Positions 28,159-37,943 of a stretch of 64,000 nucleotides of DNA are shown here, one piece after another. This stretch comes from Eretmocerus hayati (taxonomy: Eukaryota; Arthropoda; Insecta; Hymenoptera; Aphelinidae): positions 28,160,405 to 28,224,404 of the forward strand of contig CM056743.1 in NCBI GenBank assembly GCA_029851415.1, written 5' to 3'. Every line of letters begins with the position of its first letter. Position 1 is the first letter of the stretch. The notes under the pieces were generated by a model, which saw only the letters and a list, made by a program, of their open reading frames with translations, did no database searches and was not told the origin of the DNA. The translations under genes were made by a program, and so were the position numbers.

Positions 28159-28181
28159 CCGCAGATAACGGGTTACGCCTG
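28159..28181 (-). repeat. right TIR of Tigger element
   Basis: Exact inverted copy of 25983-26005, followed by target TA at 28182-28183. Confidence 0.9.
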
Positions 28182-28183
28182 TA

Positions 28184-28661
28184 TATCAGCGGAGTCTTCG
28201 AATCTCCTCGAAAAATTTCTTCCATATGATCATGTTGCATAAAGTGAACGGGGAAAAATTGTTATTGAGCCAATATATAGGACGACAATTTGTTGGAAAT
28301 GAATATTTTGCGAATAACACTAAAAATTCGACTTGATTGCACAACGATCAAGGGAAAATGAGTAGTATTTGCTCTTTACGACTGGCAGACGCACGCATCA
28401 TCCATCAGAACATCGATTTAAGAAGAAAGAAAGCGAGAGGCCTTAAATGCACTTTACATGCATACACCTTTGTTTCAAACTTCAATTAAATCTCTCGTCG
28501 GACCTGAAAATAACATCTCTCAGCATCCAAATTTTTTTCGTGAGCATGTGTTGATATACAAGTTTTGTCGCCCCAAACGTGTTGAAATTCAAAGATTTTC
28601 ATTTTTCGGTCCACAGATGATTTTTCCTTCGAGCGTGGGAGGAAAAGAGCAATTATCACGA
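28184..28661. other. no gene recognised
   Basis: Flank of the Tigger element. Short open frames exist but none resembles a known family and none has convincing splice context. Confidence 0.4.
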
Positions 28662-29170
28662 TTTCCACTCACTAACCTATCACTTTGTTTGTAATCCAAA
28701 AGTGACTCCAATGTCGTATTTACGTGACCCAACTGACTACACCAACCATTTGGATTTTATGGTGATGAAAAATTTTTGGGGGTTCGGAAGAATAAGCCAC
28801 AATGTATGATTGAATGATGTAATGGAGAGTAACAAGATAAGCTGTTTACTTGATGTAAACGAGGCGGAAATGGGAGTCGCTAGATTTTCCTCCACCCCTT
28901 CGCGGGCAAAACGTTAAGACATTTTTCCCGCAGAGGGGTGGAAAAAATCCAGCGATTCCCATTTCCACCCAGTTTACATTTAGTAAACAAACTATCTTGT
29001 TACACGCATCGCCACGTCAATATGACTAAACCATACGTTGTGGCGTATCCTTCCGAACCCCCACGAACTTTTTACGATCATACATTCAAACGATTAGTTC
29101 AGGAATCATCTCAAAATGAAATTGAGTCATTTTCAGATTAGAAACAAAGTGATAGTTTAGTGAGCGGAAA
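28662..29170. repeat. palindromic foldback repeat P1
   Basis: The two halves fold on a centre near 28916. The left end TTTCCACTCACTAACC pairs with GG-TTTAGTGAGCGGAAA at the right. Within the arms, the GTTTAC..GTAAAC, GGAGGAAA/TTTCCACC-like and CGGAAG/CTTCCG blocks pair in order. Similarity between arms is about 80 percent by eye, so this is an old hairpin element. It shares internal blocks (TTTACATTTAGTAAACAAAC) with P2 next to it. Confidence 0.7.
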
Positions 29171-29234
29171 CGTTCATTATTGGTCTTTTCCCTTCGCGCT
29201 CGAGGGAAGAAAATCATTAGAATAAGGCCCCAGG

Positions 29235-29723
29235 GGCCTCATTCTAATACATTTTTCCCACGACAGGGTGGGAAAAAACCTAGCACTTCCAATTCCCGCT
29301 TAGTTTACATTTAGTAAACAAACTAGTTTGTAGCATTCATTGCCACGAAAATATCAGCAGGATATACTTAATGGTGTGTCCTTCTGAACCCGCAAACATT
29401 TTTTAACATCACACAATCCTAAAATTGGGCCAAAAGTCATCTCGACAAGAAATTAGATCACTTTTCCGATCACAATCAAAGTGACAGGTTAGTAAGCGGA
29501 AATGTTGTGGTCTAAAAAATGATTCAATCTTGTGTTAAGATGACTTTTCGGCCAATCTTAGAATTGTGGGTGCTAAAAAATGTTTTTAACTATATCCTTA
29601 TGTTTTTTTCATGGGCAATGAATGCTACAAACTAGTTTGTTTACTAAATGTAAACTAGGCGGAAATTGGAAGTGCTGGGTTTTTTCCCTCCCCGTCGCGG
29701 GAGAAATGTATTAGAATAAGGCC
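29235..29723. repeat. palindromic foldback repeat P2
   Basis: The left block GGCCTCATTCTAATACATTT pairs with AAATGTATTAGAATAAGGCC at the right. The long blocks 29250-29345 and 29610-29720 are inverted copies with few differences, including CAAACTAGTTTGTAGCATTC and its complement. The centre is near 29480. P2 is a second copy of the P1 family placed about 65 bp away. Confidence 0.75.
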
Positions 29724-29727
29724 CGCC

Positions 29728-29795
29728 GTACTCGAAATTTTGCGGTAAAATTTTCCGGCAAATTTTGCGGTAAATTTTACCGCAAAATTCAGAAT
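29728..29795. repeat. small palindrome
   Basis: CGTACTCGAAATTTTGCGG at the left pairs with CCGCAAAATTCAGAATACGG at the right, with a further GCGGTAAA/TTTACCGC pair inside. It directly adjoins P2. Confidence 0.6.
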
Positions 29796-30192
29796 ACGGA
29801 CCAAGCCTTGAAAAATGGTTTTTCGACAATTCACCACCGAAAATAGTTGCAGTCGTAAAGAGTAGACCAAACTAGTTTTTCCTTGATTGATGTGTGATCA
29901 AGTTGTATCAAATAAATTTTTAGCAATATTGAGGATGATGTTCTCGAGAAATCGATTTTTATGAATACTTTTTGAGTAATAGAGGAATTGCGGTGGACAA
30001 ACTGATAATTCCGAGGATAGTTTTTGATTTTTATCCTAAGCTACTTATATTAGGGTGAAATTACTGTACTCGTCATTTTAAGGAAGGAACCGATACAATT
30101 TAGATCGGAACGGAATTTTACTGTGTGAGAGCTTCTAAAAAACCTCCTCATAAGTCGATTTTGGAGATATGTTTTGTGATACTCATGGCACC
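29796..30192. other. no gene recognised
   Basis: AT-rich spacer between the palindromes and the next foldback transposon. Nothing coding is seen. Confidence 0.4.
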
Positions 30193-30194
30193 TA

Positions 30195-31763
30195 CAGTCC
30201 CCGACAAAATTGAGTGGACAGCATGCAAAAATTTGCCGATCAGCGAATCAGGACGACTCCGACGATCCACTAAGGACTCATGCTGCCGAATCACCCACCA
30301 TTGGATTCCAGAATTCCTCACCTTCACTCATGAGGAGCGGCGGTTGCAAAGATTCGCGTGGTGAAACTGCAGGGGGTACGTTGAGTACCTCAATTTTCGA
30401 TTAGACAAAATTGACTGCACTAAAAAGCCCATGGAAACCTAAACCATTCATTAATCCACCCAGGCCTCTCTAGTGACCGAGGCAGTCCCGGAATTACTAA
30501 TATTCATTCATCGGTTAGGTATTTGGATTTTGCGGGAACGCGTCATATGTGACGAAAAGACCGGGAACGGCATTCATCAGATTTCTATACAATTCGATTG
30601 CGGAAATTGAATCAACTCGCTGGATTGACATGAGGGGACTCAGGAATGAGAAAAATAATGGAGCAGCAGTCCTGGGAGTCCACTCATATCTCCGTAATGT
30701 CAAGAGTTTGAGTAAAAAGTGTCCGAAATCGCCAATAAAAGAACAGAGAAGAGAGAAAATACTCGAAAAAGGTGACTTAATCTGATAGTGACTGGTCAAA
30801 ATTGAATTCAAATCTTCAGTTGGAATCACCCATGAGGGTTTTCCAACTATTGGACCGAAAAATCTCGAGTTGAGATGCTGGGGAGATGGGTACAAGCATC
30901 ACTCTATAGATGAAGGGTAGAATGATACAGCCCAGTACCTAAGCGTACGTGATCAAATGAATCCCCAAATCCTCTAGTATTGATGGAAATATATTTCAGA
31001 ACACATGATCATCAATCACAGAGGACTTGGGGATTCAGCTTATATAGGTACTGGGATGTATCATCCTACAGTGATGCTTGTACCATCTCCTCAGCATCTC
31101 AACTCGAGATTTTTCGGCCCAATAGTTGAAAATCCCCCATGGGTGATTCCAGCTGAAGATTTGAATTCAATTGTGACCTGTCACTATCAGGTTAAGTCAT
31201 CTTTTCCGAGTATTTTCTCTCTCCTCTGTTCTTTTATTGGCGATTTCGGACACTTTTTACTTAAATTCTTGGCATTACGGCGATATGAGTAGCCCCCAGG
31301 ACTGCTACTCCATTACCTCTCTCATTCCTGAGTTCCCCATGTCAATCCAGCGAGTTTATTCAATTTCCGCAATCGAATTGTAGAGAAATCTGATGAATGC
31401 CATTTCCGGTCTTTTCGTCACATATGACGCATACTCGCGAAATCCAAATACCTAACCGATGAATGAATATTAGTAATTCCGGGACTGCCTCGGTCACTCG
31501 AGAGGCCTGGGTGGATTAATGAATGGTTTAGGTTTCCATGGGCTTTTTAGTGCAGTCAATTTTGTCTAATCGAAAATTGAGGTACTCAACGTACCCCCTG
31601 CAGTTTCACCAAGCGAATCTTTGCAACTGCCGCTCCTTATGAGTGAAGGTGAGGAATTCTGGAATCCAATGGTGGGTGATTTGGCAGCAAGTCCTTAGTG
31701 GTCGTCCTGATTCGCTGATCGGCAAATTTTTGCATGCTGTCCACTCAATTGTGTCGGGGACTG
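30195..31763. mobile_element. non-autonomous foldback DNA transposon, TA-flanked, CAG ends
   Basis: The 1569-bp element begins CAGTCCCCGACAAAATTGAG and ends with the complement (CTCAATTGTGTCGGGGACTG), flanked by TA at 30193-30194 and 31764-31765. The arms are long inverted repeats of about 770 bp meeting near 30985, differing by scattered substitutions and small indels. Reading frames on the arms mirror each other and encode nothing recognisable. CAG termini and TA targets place it near the pogo/Tigger group, but its ends differ from the 25983 Tigger, so a different transposase must mobilise it. Confidence 0.88.
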
Positions 31764-31765
31764 TA

Positions 31766-34525
31766 TATAGCGAGGTGTACAAAGCAGACAATAAAAACAA
31801 CTAAAGGCATACCGCGTGTCATAAAAAACACTTTGAATATGGGAATTGAGTTCTGTCACGGATTACTCGGAGTGTATTTTCGCACTAGAAACGAAAATAT
31901 GAGGTGAAGGCACTATGAATAGGTCCCATTAGCCGCACGCTCAATAAAAATGTGACGTACATAATTTTACGGGAAAGATCAGGACCTGGTCTGGTCTCTG
32001 GTATGCCTCTGAGGTGGCTTTTGATGGCTTTAAATACTCAACTAATATCTAGTTTGGGTGTTCAAAGATATAGTGGAACTTTTTCGGGACGTTGAATTGA
32101 AGTAACAATTAGAGGTGTGGGCAATTACAAAAAAAAATCGAAAAATCGCTGGTAGCCCTCCGCCTTTACTATACATTCATCTAAGCGCTAGTAACCGGCC
32201 ACTCATTATTATCATTTATTGTGAAATATTCTTGTGGATATTCTTGTGGTTGGAAGGTGTTCTTCAAGTATTTATTTACCGTATGCAAGAAGTTCTGGAA
32301 TCTCGTGTTTACTACGAATTTTTTTCTCGAGAAACTTTCCCAAAAGCAATTTTGCTCTAAGACGTGTACCAAAAGTATTTCAAAACAAAATCGATTTGCA
32401 CAATTTTTTAAAAAATTTTCAAAAGTGTTCGCATTGTCTCACGTGGATTATTTTGGATTGATTCCATAGGTGGTATGCCAAACTATGATCTTGTCTATAA
32501 TAAGAACACCCTATAATAAATATGAGCGGCTACTGGGGGTCGGCGTGCCGTGGCTGATACATAACTTCGACTTTAGCTCTAGGGACGATATTCAAAGTTT
32601 TACAGAATTAAAAAATTAATTCATTTGGAAATTCGTTAAAAAATTTTTCACGTTATTCCTGCAGGTCCAATTCTTGATTACCTGGTGCAGAAGATTATTT
32701 CTCTCGTGATATATTAGTTATAATGCCATTTGAAAATCTCAAGATTTTCTTCAGGGAAGAGCAAGGATTCGCGACTAAGCCCTACTGAAGAATCTCAAAA
32801 CTACCGGGGACTCTAGGCTTCATATATGGCCGTCTGAAATATTTTTGTCTCAACAACATAAACAGAAAAAAGTTTTTCCTCTCATTTTGCATATCGTCCA
32901 AAGACTTGGTATACCCTGAAATATACTTATGATCAAAATATCATTTTAGATGATTAGATAAAGCTTCTCGCTACACTTCATATCGGACTTTGGAAAATCG
33001 CTCAATGAGAAGAGTTTTTCGGTTTTTGATGAATGCTGTTCATGGCTGTGAACGCATTTTACTCACGGTCCACAAGATCTTCAATTCAAGTTGCGGCTCT
33101 TATAGACCAAATCAACGGCTCTGGACGAAAATGTCATATTAAGTGAGTTAATTTTACATTTTCAAAAATTGAGTTGGTATTTTCAAGTCGTATTTCAGGT
33201 GTGATTCTTCTGGAAAAAAATTTCAACCACATTATTGAGAACTGAGAATATCAGTCTCATTCATACAGTTCGAAAATGGTTTTTCCGTAAAATAATCTCT
33301 CTCGGAGACAGCCTCCACAATATCCATTGAGCCTTTGAAAAAGGTCTGTAACTGGTATTTTTGGCCACCGTCCAAATAATGAACCGATGGGTATTGTATG
33401 ACCGAACAATTCAAATAGTTGTAGTTGTTGGAGTGTTGTTTTTCATGAACAACTAACCATCCTCTATTATCATGTTCGAAGAATGAAAGCGAGACAATTT
33501 CAATAAGCTTCATTTGAAAGTCATGAAAAGTAAAAGCGGGTTACTATTATACCTTTACGCTACGTTTTCTACACAAATGAACATCGTTACTTGGGATTAA
33601 TTTTCGCCCTAAAACTTATACTGAGTTTCCAAGTTCACCGATGAATTTTTGAGATTTCGGAAATCTGGATTGTAACGCCATTTCTCCATCAAGAATCAAG
33701 ATCAGCGTTACCATCAATCACCTCGATAGTTCCAAAATTCATGAAGTTATTTGAAAACTCAGCAAGTCGGTAATATTCGACATTTTTTCAACTCGCTCGG
33801 GGGTTATTACTCTAATTGCTTACGCGAGTACAACTTTTCATAATGATAGGGAATCTGACTCTTAAGCACACTAGCATGGCAGATGTTTTTTTCTGAGCAG
33901 TTAATTATACAAAAACTTAAAAAATATATTGAAAAAGAACAGCGCTAACGAGTATCCAAAAACCCGAACCCTCATAGTTATCAGTGTATTTTGATCATGA
34001 TTCCAAAAGTTATTCGATATGTGCCACACGTGAAATATTTCTACAATCGTTCCAATAGCCGCCAACACCGAAAACTTTGTGTGAGACTGCAAAAAAAGTT
34101 TGGTTTTGCTAAAAAAGTGCTAGTTTGTGTACGTCTTGGTCATCCAAACTTTTTTCGTATTTTTGGAACTGCCGACTGAATAATCAGTGACCAAGATCAA
34201 CGTTATTTTTTTTGTAAGTCTGTGACTAGAGACAAAAAAACTTACAGTCGTAGTTGCTGGTTTTGAGTAAACTGATTAATTGAAATGGAAGGAATTTATG
34301 TGATACCTCACTAATAAATATGTTACTGATAGTATGACTGGTTATAGTCCACATCATGATCACTAGCATACTCTTTCATTTTTATTTGCAACATAGTATA
34401 AAGAGATCATAACTGAAAATGTTGATAGGCTGCGCAGTCCATCAAAAAACTTATTGCTCAATGGTTTTATTAAATAAAAATGTATTACAAAAGACACGGA
34501 TCTGTATCAGAACATTTCAACATCA
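31766..34525. other. 2.8 kb without recognisable genes
   Basis: AT-rich sequence with only short, unrelated open frames (for example 33232-33513 on minus). No domain, repeat or splice pattern could be recognised. Confidence 0.4.
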
Positions 34526-34566
34526 TATAATTGATGATTAAACGAACTTCGTGAAGTTCGATCATA

Positions 34567-34721
34567 ATTATACTAGAGCTTCGCTCGAAGAGATTAAAGT
34601 AACAATTGTAGTATTTCCTTGTGTCGCTGCCAGGCGGCACTGACATCGGAGGTAAGGAACAGAAAAGAGTAGGGGGAGAGGCCCCGCGCTCTCTCCACGA
34701 CTCCATACCTCTCATTATTTC
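34567..34721 (+). repeat. DIRS inverted terminal repeat, 3' end copy
   Basis: About 155 bp, near-identical in reverse orientation to 39537-39691. Shared blocks include GATTAAAGTAACAATTGTAG and TTTCCTTGTGTCGCTGCC. A 40-bp extension outside it (34526-34566) is unique to this end and reappears in the internal complementary region. Confidence 0.9.
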
Positions 34722-34807
34722 AGAGTATTTTATCAGTGACGTGAAACGTTATTACTCAAAATTGACACAATTTGGGTGGGTGATTTACACTTCTTATGGG
34801 TGGGTGT

Positions 34808-34920
34808 AATCTCTTCGAGCGAAGCTCTAGTATAATTATGATCGAACTTCACGAAGTTCGTTTAATCATCAATTATACGACGAGCTTCGCTCTCGAGATT
34901 AAAGTAACAATTGTAGTTCT
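34808..34920. repeat. DIRS internal complementary region
   Basis: The first half (34808-34877) is the complement of the outer 3' end (34526-34600), including GAACTTCACGAAGTTCG. The second half (about 34873-34920) is a copy of the complement of the outer 5' end, including GACGAGCTTCGCTCTCGAG. The junction represents the two element ends brought together, as used in the DIRS replication model. Confidence 0.85.
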
Positions 34921-35013
34921 TTAGAGAAGCGTGACAATTTTGAGTACCAGTTACCAATATTTATTGGAACCTCTGTGAGAATGACATGAAATTACAAATT
35001 CTTAAGTATTAAT

Positions 35014-36033
35014 TTATTTAGTACAGTCGAGCACGGCTAGTGCAAAATCGTTTTTGACCTTGTTTATTGGTCTGTTGTAAAATTTAGCGAATACAGCAGA
35101 GTTTTTCGACCAACCTGCTGTTTCTTTGATGGTCTCAACATCAACATTTTTTTGAGAAGCCGCTGATACGGCTGCATGCTTGGCTGAGTAGCCTGAGTAT
35201 ATCTTAACATCAACGCCTGCGTCTTCAAGAACGGATTTAATCCATCTTGATAATGTTTCAGAACTTACACAACGGTGTGGCTCTTTCAGAGCTAGGAACA
35301 AAGTAGTTTGGTCATTTCTTAGACTTTTAGTTCTCTCTAAATACTCTACAATGCACGTATATACGCAGACGCCTGGGCGTTTAAGAAATCTAGGTACAAT
35401 CAACGTTGGTAACTTTACACCGGCTTTAGACGTCTTGGACAATTCTGTAATTCTTATAGCAATTTGAGATGAGTCTACAATGATGTCTTCTACTTTTATC
35501 GACGCTAATGTTTGCATTCTTTGTGCAGTGCATAAAGTGAGCAGCGTAGCTGTCTTTACAGTCAAGTGCTTGAGCGACAAGTCACAAGTTTCGCCCAAGT
35601 TTTCTAGATAATCTAAAACAATATTAACATCCCAAATTGAATGATATTTTGAACTCGTTGGTCTTAGCCTAAAACAACCTCTAAGAAATCTTTTGATGAG
35701 AGCTGATCTGCCAATAGCCTCATTCGAAATGGCAGATAAAGCGCTTCTATGTGTGTTCAGCGTACCATAGGCAGCACCTCTCGCAAACTCTTCAGCCATG
35801 AATCTCAGCACCAAATGGTCTTGGATGTTAAAGAAGTCAATGCCCAGTCGCAGGCAAAATTTGGACCACTTGAACAAGCTTGATGTGTACTGTTTCAATG
35901 TGGCTTTGCTGAAGGAAGCCATCATGATTTCCACTGCCTCGACTGGAACACCTTGTTTTAAGAACGCCTCGCGGAGACCACAGCTGCTAGAAGTCGGAGA
36001 TGTGCTGCTCTTGGATGCTGTTTCTTCCTGCAC
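35014..36033 (-). CDS. DIRS tyrosine recombinase
   Basis: A 339-codon open frame for a lambda-integrase-type recombinase, which would insert the circular cDNA. An N-terminal SAM-like core-binding region (KATLKQYTSSLFKWSKFC; LNTHRSALSAIS) precedes the catalytic domain. Arg I lies in TLCTAQRMQTLAS and the nucleophile Tyr in VFAKFYNRPI near the C-terminus, after the conserved TAGWS block. At the usual H-x-x-R box the sequence is YSAKHAAVSAAS, so the His/Arg pair seems changed to Tyr/Lys. Whether this matters is unknown. No ATG opens the frame; the first possible starter is GTG. A TGTGCAG acceptor at 36028 could start a coding exon at 36027, so a spliced or frameshifted fusion is likely. It follows the RT stop by 41 bp. 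Confidence 0.9.
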   Translation of the reverse strand: MQEETASKSSTSPTSSSCGLREAFLKQGVPVEAVEIMMASFSKATLKQYTSSLFKWSKFCLRLGIDFFNIQDHLVLRFMAEEFARGAAYGTLNTHRSALSAISNEAIGRSALIKRFLRGCFRLRPTSSKYHSIWDVNIVLDYLENLGETCDLSLKHLTVKTATLLTLCTAQRMQTLASIKVEDIIVDSSQIAIRITELSKTSKAGVKLPTLIVPRFLKRPGVCVYTCIVEYLERTKSLRNDQTTLFLALKEPHRCVSSETLSRWIKSVLEDAGVDVKIYSGYSAKHAAVSAASQKNVDVETIKETAGWSKNSAVFAKFYNRPINKVKNDFALAVLDCTK

Positions 36034-36074
36034 ATTGATAACAACAAATTAGGGCTAGGTTCAAAGATGATAGG

Positions 36075-37943
36075 TTAAGTTGTCCTTAGGTTGTGGAATA
36101 TTGGGAACCAAGATTGGTTACTCCAATCCGGTACTACTATTATGCCACATGCCTCATCATTTATCACTTTTTTAAGTGTTTCAAGTATCAAGATGAAAGG
36201 GGGAAAAGCATAGAAATAGAGATCTTGCCACGAGACTGTGAAAGCATCTATAACTTTAGCATCGGGGTCTGGTACCCATGAGAAATAAGTTGGGCATTTC
36301 TTGTTATTTTTTGAGGCAAAAAGATCAACAACTGGTTTACCAAATGACTGAGTGATTAGATCAAAAGCTGAATTATTCAACTCCCACTCTGTATCCTGGG
36401 AAAGGAATCTAGAAAGTTGGTCTGCTTCGACATTCAGTTTTGAAGGAATATATGCTGCTCTCAACAAAATATTTCTACGTTCAGCCCATTGCCAGATATC
36501 TTTGGCCAATTTGTAAAAATTTTTATGCCGTACGCCACCCATCTTATTGATATAGGCTATTGCGGTGGTGTTGTCAATTCTGAGTAGTATATGACAGTCC
36601 TTGGTCTCAGTTGCTAAGCTATTCAGCGCAAACTTGACTGCCAAGAGTTCTTTGAGGTTGATATGTTTCTTGGCCTCTGACTCTGACCATGTACCACAAA
36701 CTTTGTCAATGCCATTAGTTGCACCCCAGCCACAATCAGATGCATCTGAATAGATTTCAAAACTATATTTGGGGCATTTGAAAGATTTATAACTTTCAGG
36801 TAGTGTTTTTATCCACCATTTTATGTCTTGCTTGACTTCTAAAGAAATTTTCATGCCTGACTTGTATCTACCGTTTGCCTTTTTTAGAGCTGTCAATTTC
36901 TCATGCTCCATCTGTTTGGTGTATAACCAACCATACTCTACCGCTTGGCAAGCTGCTACCAACTTACCAAGCATTTTAGCAAAATCTAAGATAGTGAAGC
37001 TTGACTTAGATAAGAATGATTTGAGGAGCGCAATCAAACCTTGTTTCTTTAAGTCTGTCAATCTCAGCACACAGTCCTTCGAGTCTATAACGACACCTAA
37101 AAATTTACAAGCAGTTCTAGGCTCTAGGATTGACTTTTCTTCATTTATGATGAACCCTAAACTTTCTAAAACTTGTACTGTGGCTAAAGCATTGGCCCTG
37201 CACTCTGGTGCAGACTTGGCTATACATAGCTTATCATCTAAGTAGCTCACCGATAGGTAACCCAGGCTTCGAAGCCAACTGAGCACCGGTTTGACAACTT
37301 TAGTGTATACGTATGGACTACTTTTCAGACCAAAGGGAAGGCAAATAAACTGAAAATATTTGTTACCAATTCTAAAACGAAAAAATTTGAACTGGCTCTC
37401 ATGTAAAGGTATTAACAGAAAGGCATCTTGGATATCGATAGTAATCATGAAGTCACCTTCCTGAATAAGCTTAGTCGCTACTTTCAAATCCTCATACTTA
37501 AAATGAAAATCCTTTACATAGTTATTTAGTCTCTTTAGATTGAGGATGAATCTGTAGGTGCCATCCGGCTTGGGTATAACAAAAAAAGAGGATAAAAATT
37601 GATCATCCGTACTTTGGCATTCAACAACAGCTCCCTTATTGATCAGAATATCTATTGCTTGCATGAGTATAGGCATTTCCGTAGAATTGAATTTCCTATC
37701 TCTGAAAGTTTTTGAATTACCTTTGGGTACTGTGACAAAAGGGACTATGTAACCGGATATACAACTGAGCACAAACTTGTTGTCCGTAAATTTTTGCCAA
37801 GCAGGATAGAACTTTTTCAAGCGACCAGCAATAATATTACCTACTTGAGATTTTGTTACTTCTTGTTTTGCTGTTGGAAGGGCTGGTACTGCCCTTTTTG
37901 TTGTTGGTTCGGCTGCTGCTGCTTCTGCCCTTGTTGGCCCCAC
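36075..37943 (-). CDS. DIRS reverse transcriptase / RNase H / methyltransferase-like polyprotein
   Basis: A 622-codon open frame that copies the element RNA. Reverse transcriptase motifs include FFVIPKPDGTYRFILNLKRL, ITIDIQDAFLLIPL, LPFGLKSSPYVYTKV and the catalytic box SVSYLDDKL. RNase H follows with IYSDASDCGWGA, NLKELLAVKFAL, LLRIDNTTAIAYI and LNVEADQLSR, covering the four acidic residues. The C-terminal block VVDLFASKNNKKCPTYFSW and YAFPPF..VVPDWSNQSWFP matches the methyltransferase-like domain found in DIRS elements. The ATG at 37943 overlaps the gag 3' end by 88 bp in another frame, so start by reinitiation or frameshift is possible. No internal stop. Confidence 0.93.
   Translation of the reverse strand: MGPTRAEAAAAEPTTKRAVPALPTAKQEVTKSQVGNIIAGRLKKFYPAWQKFTDNKFVLSCISGYIVPFVTVPKGNSKTFRDRKFNSTEMPILMQAIDILINKGAVVECQSTDDQFLSSFFVIPKPDGTYRFILNLKRLNNYVKDFHFKYEDLKVATKLIQEGDFMITIDIQDAFLLIPLHESQFKFFRFRIGNKYFQFICLPFGLKSSPYVYTKVVKPVLSWLRSLGYLSVSYLDDKLCIAKSAPECRANALATVQVLESLGFIINEEKSILEPRTACKFLGVVIDSKDCVLRLTDLKKQGLIALLKSFLSKSSFTILDFAKMLGKLVAACQAVEYGWLYTKQMEHEKLTALKKANGRYKSGMKISLEVKQDIKWWIKTLPESYKSFKCPKYSFEIYSDASDCGWGATNGIDKVCGTWSESEAKKHINLKELLAVKFALNSLATETKDCHILLRIDNTTAIAYINKMGGVRHKNFYKLAKDIWQWAERRNILLRAAYIPSKLNVEADQLSRFLSQDTEWELNNSAFDLITQSFGKPVVDLFASKNNKKCPTYFSWVPDPDAKVIDAFTVSWQDLYFYAFPPFILILETLKKVINDEACGIIVVPDWSNQSWFPIFHNLRTT

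Larger units (their letters stand above)
25983..28181 (-). mobile_element. complete Tigger-type (pogo/Tc1-mariner superfamily) DNA transposon
   Basis: The element spans 2199 bp. It has 23-bp perfect terminal inverted repeats starting CAGGCGTAACCCG (25983-26005 and 28159-28181), and TA duplications flank it at 25981-25982 and 28182-28183. CAG termini and TA targets are standard for the pogo/Tigger group. It contains one transposase gene on the minus strand with no stop codon or frameshift seen, so it could be autonomous. Perfect ends and an intact gene suggest recent insertion. Confidence 0.93.

Noticed and set aside
33232..33513. 93-codon minus-strand frame at 33.3 kb as a gene
   Set aside because: No family resemblance, no supporting neighbour exons, and it lies in a stretch where such lengths occur by chance.
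36075..37943. Reading the reverse transcriptase as a Gypsy-type LTR or viral pol gene
   Set aside because: There are no direct LTRs, protease or DDE integrase. Inverted repeats, an internal complementary region, a tyrosine recombinase and the methyltransferase-like tail define DIRS instead.
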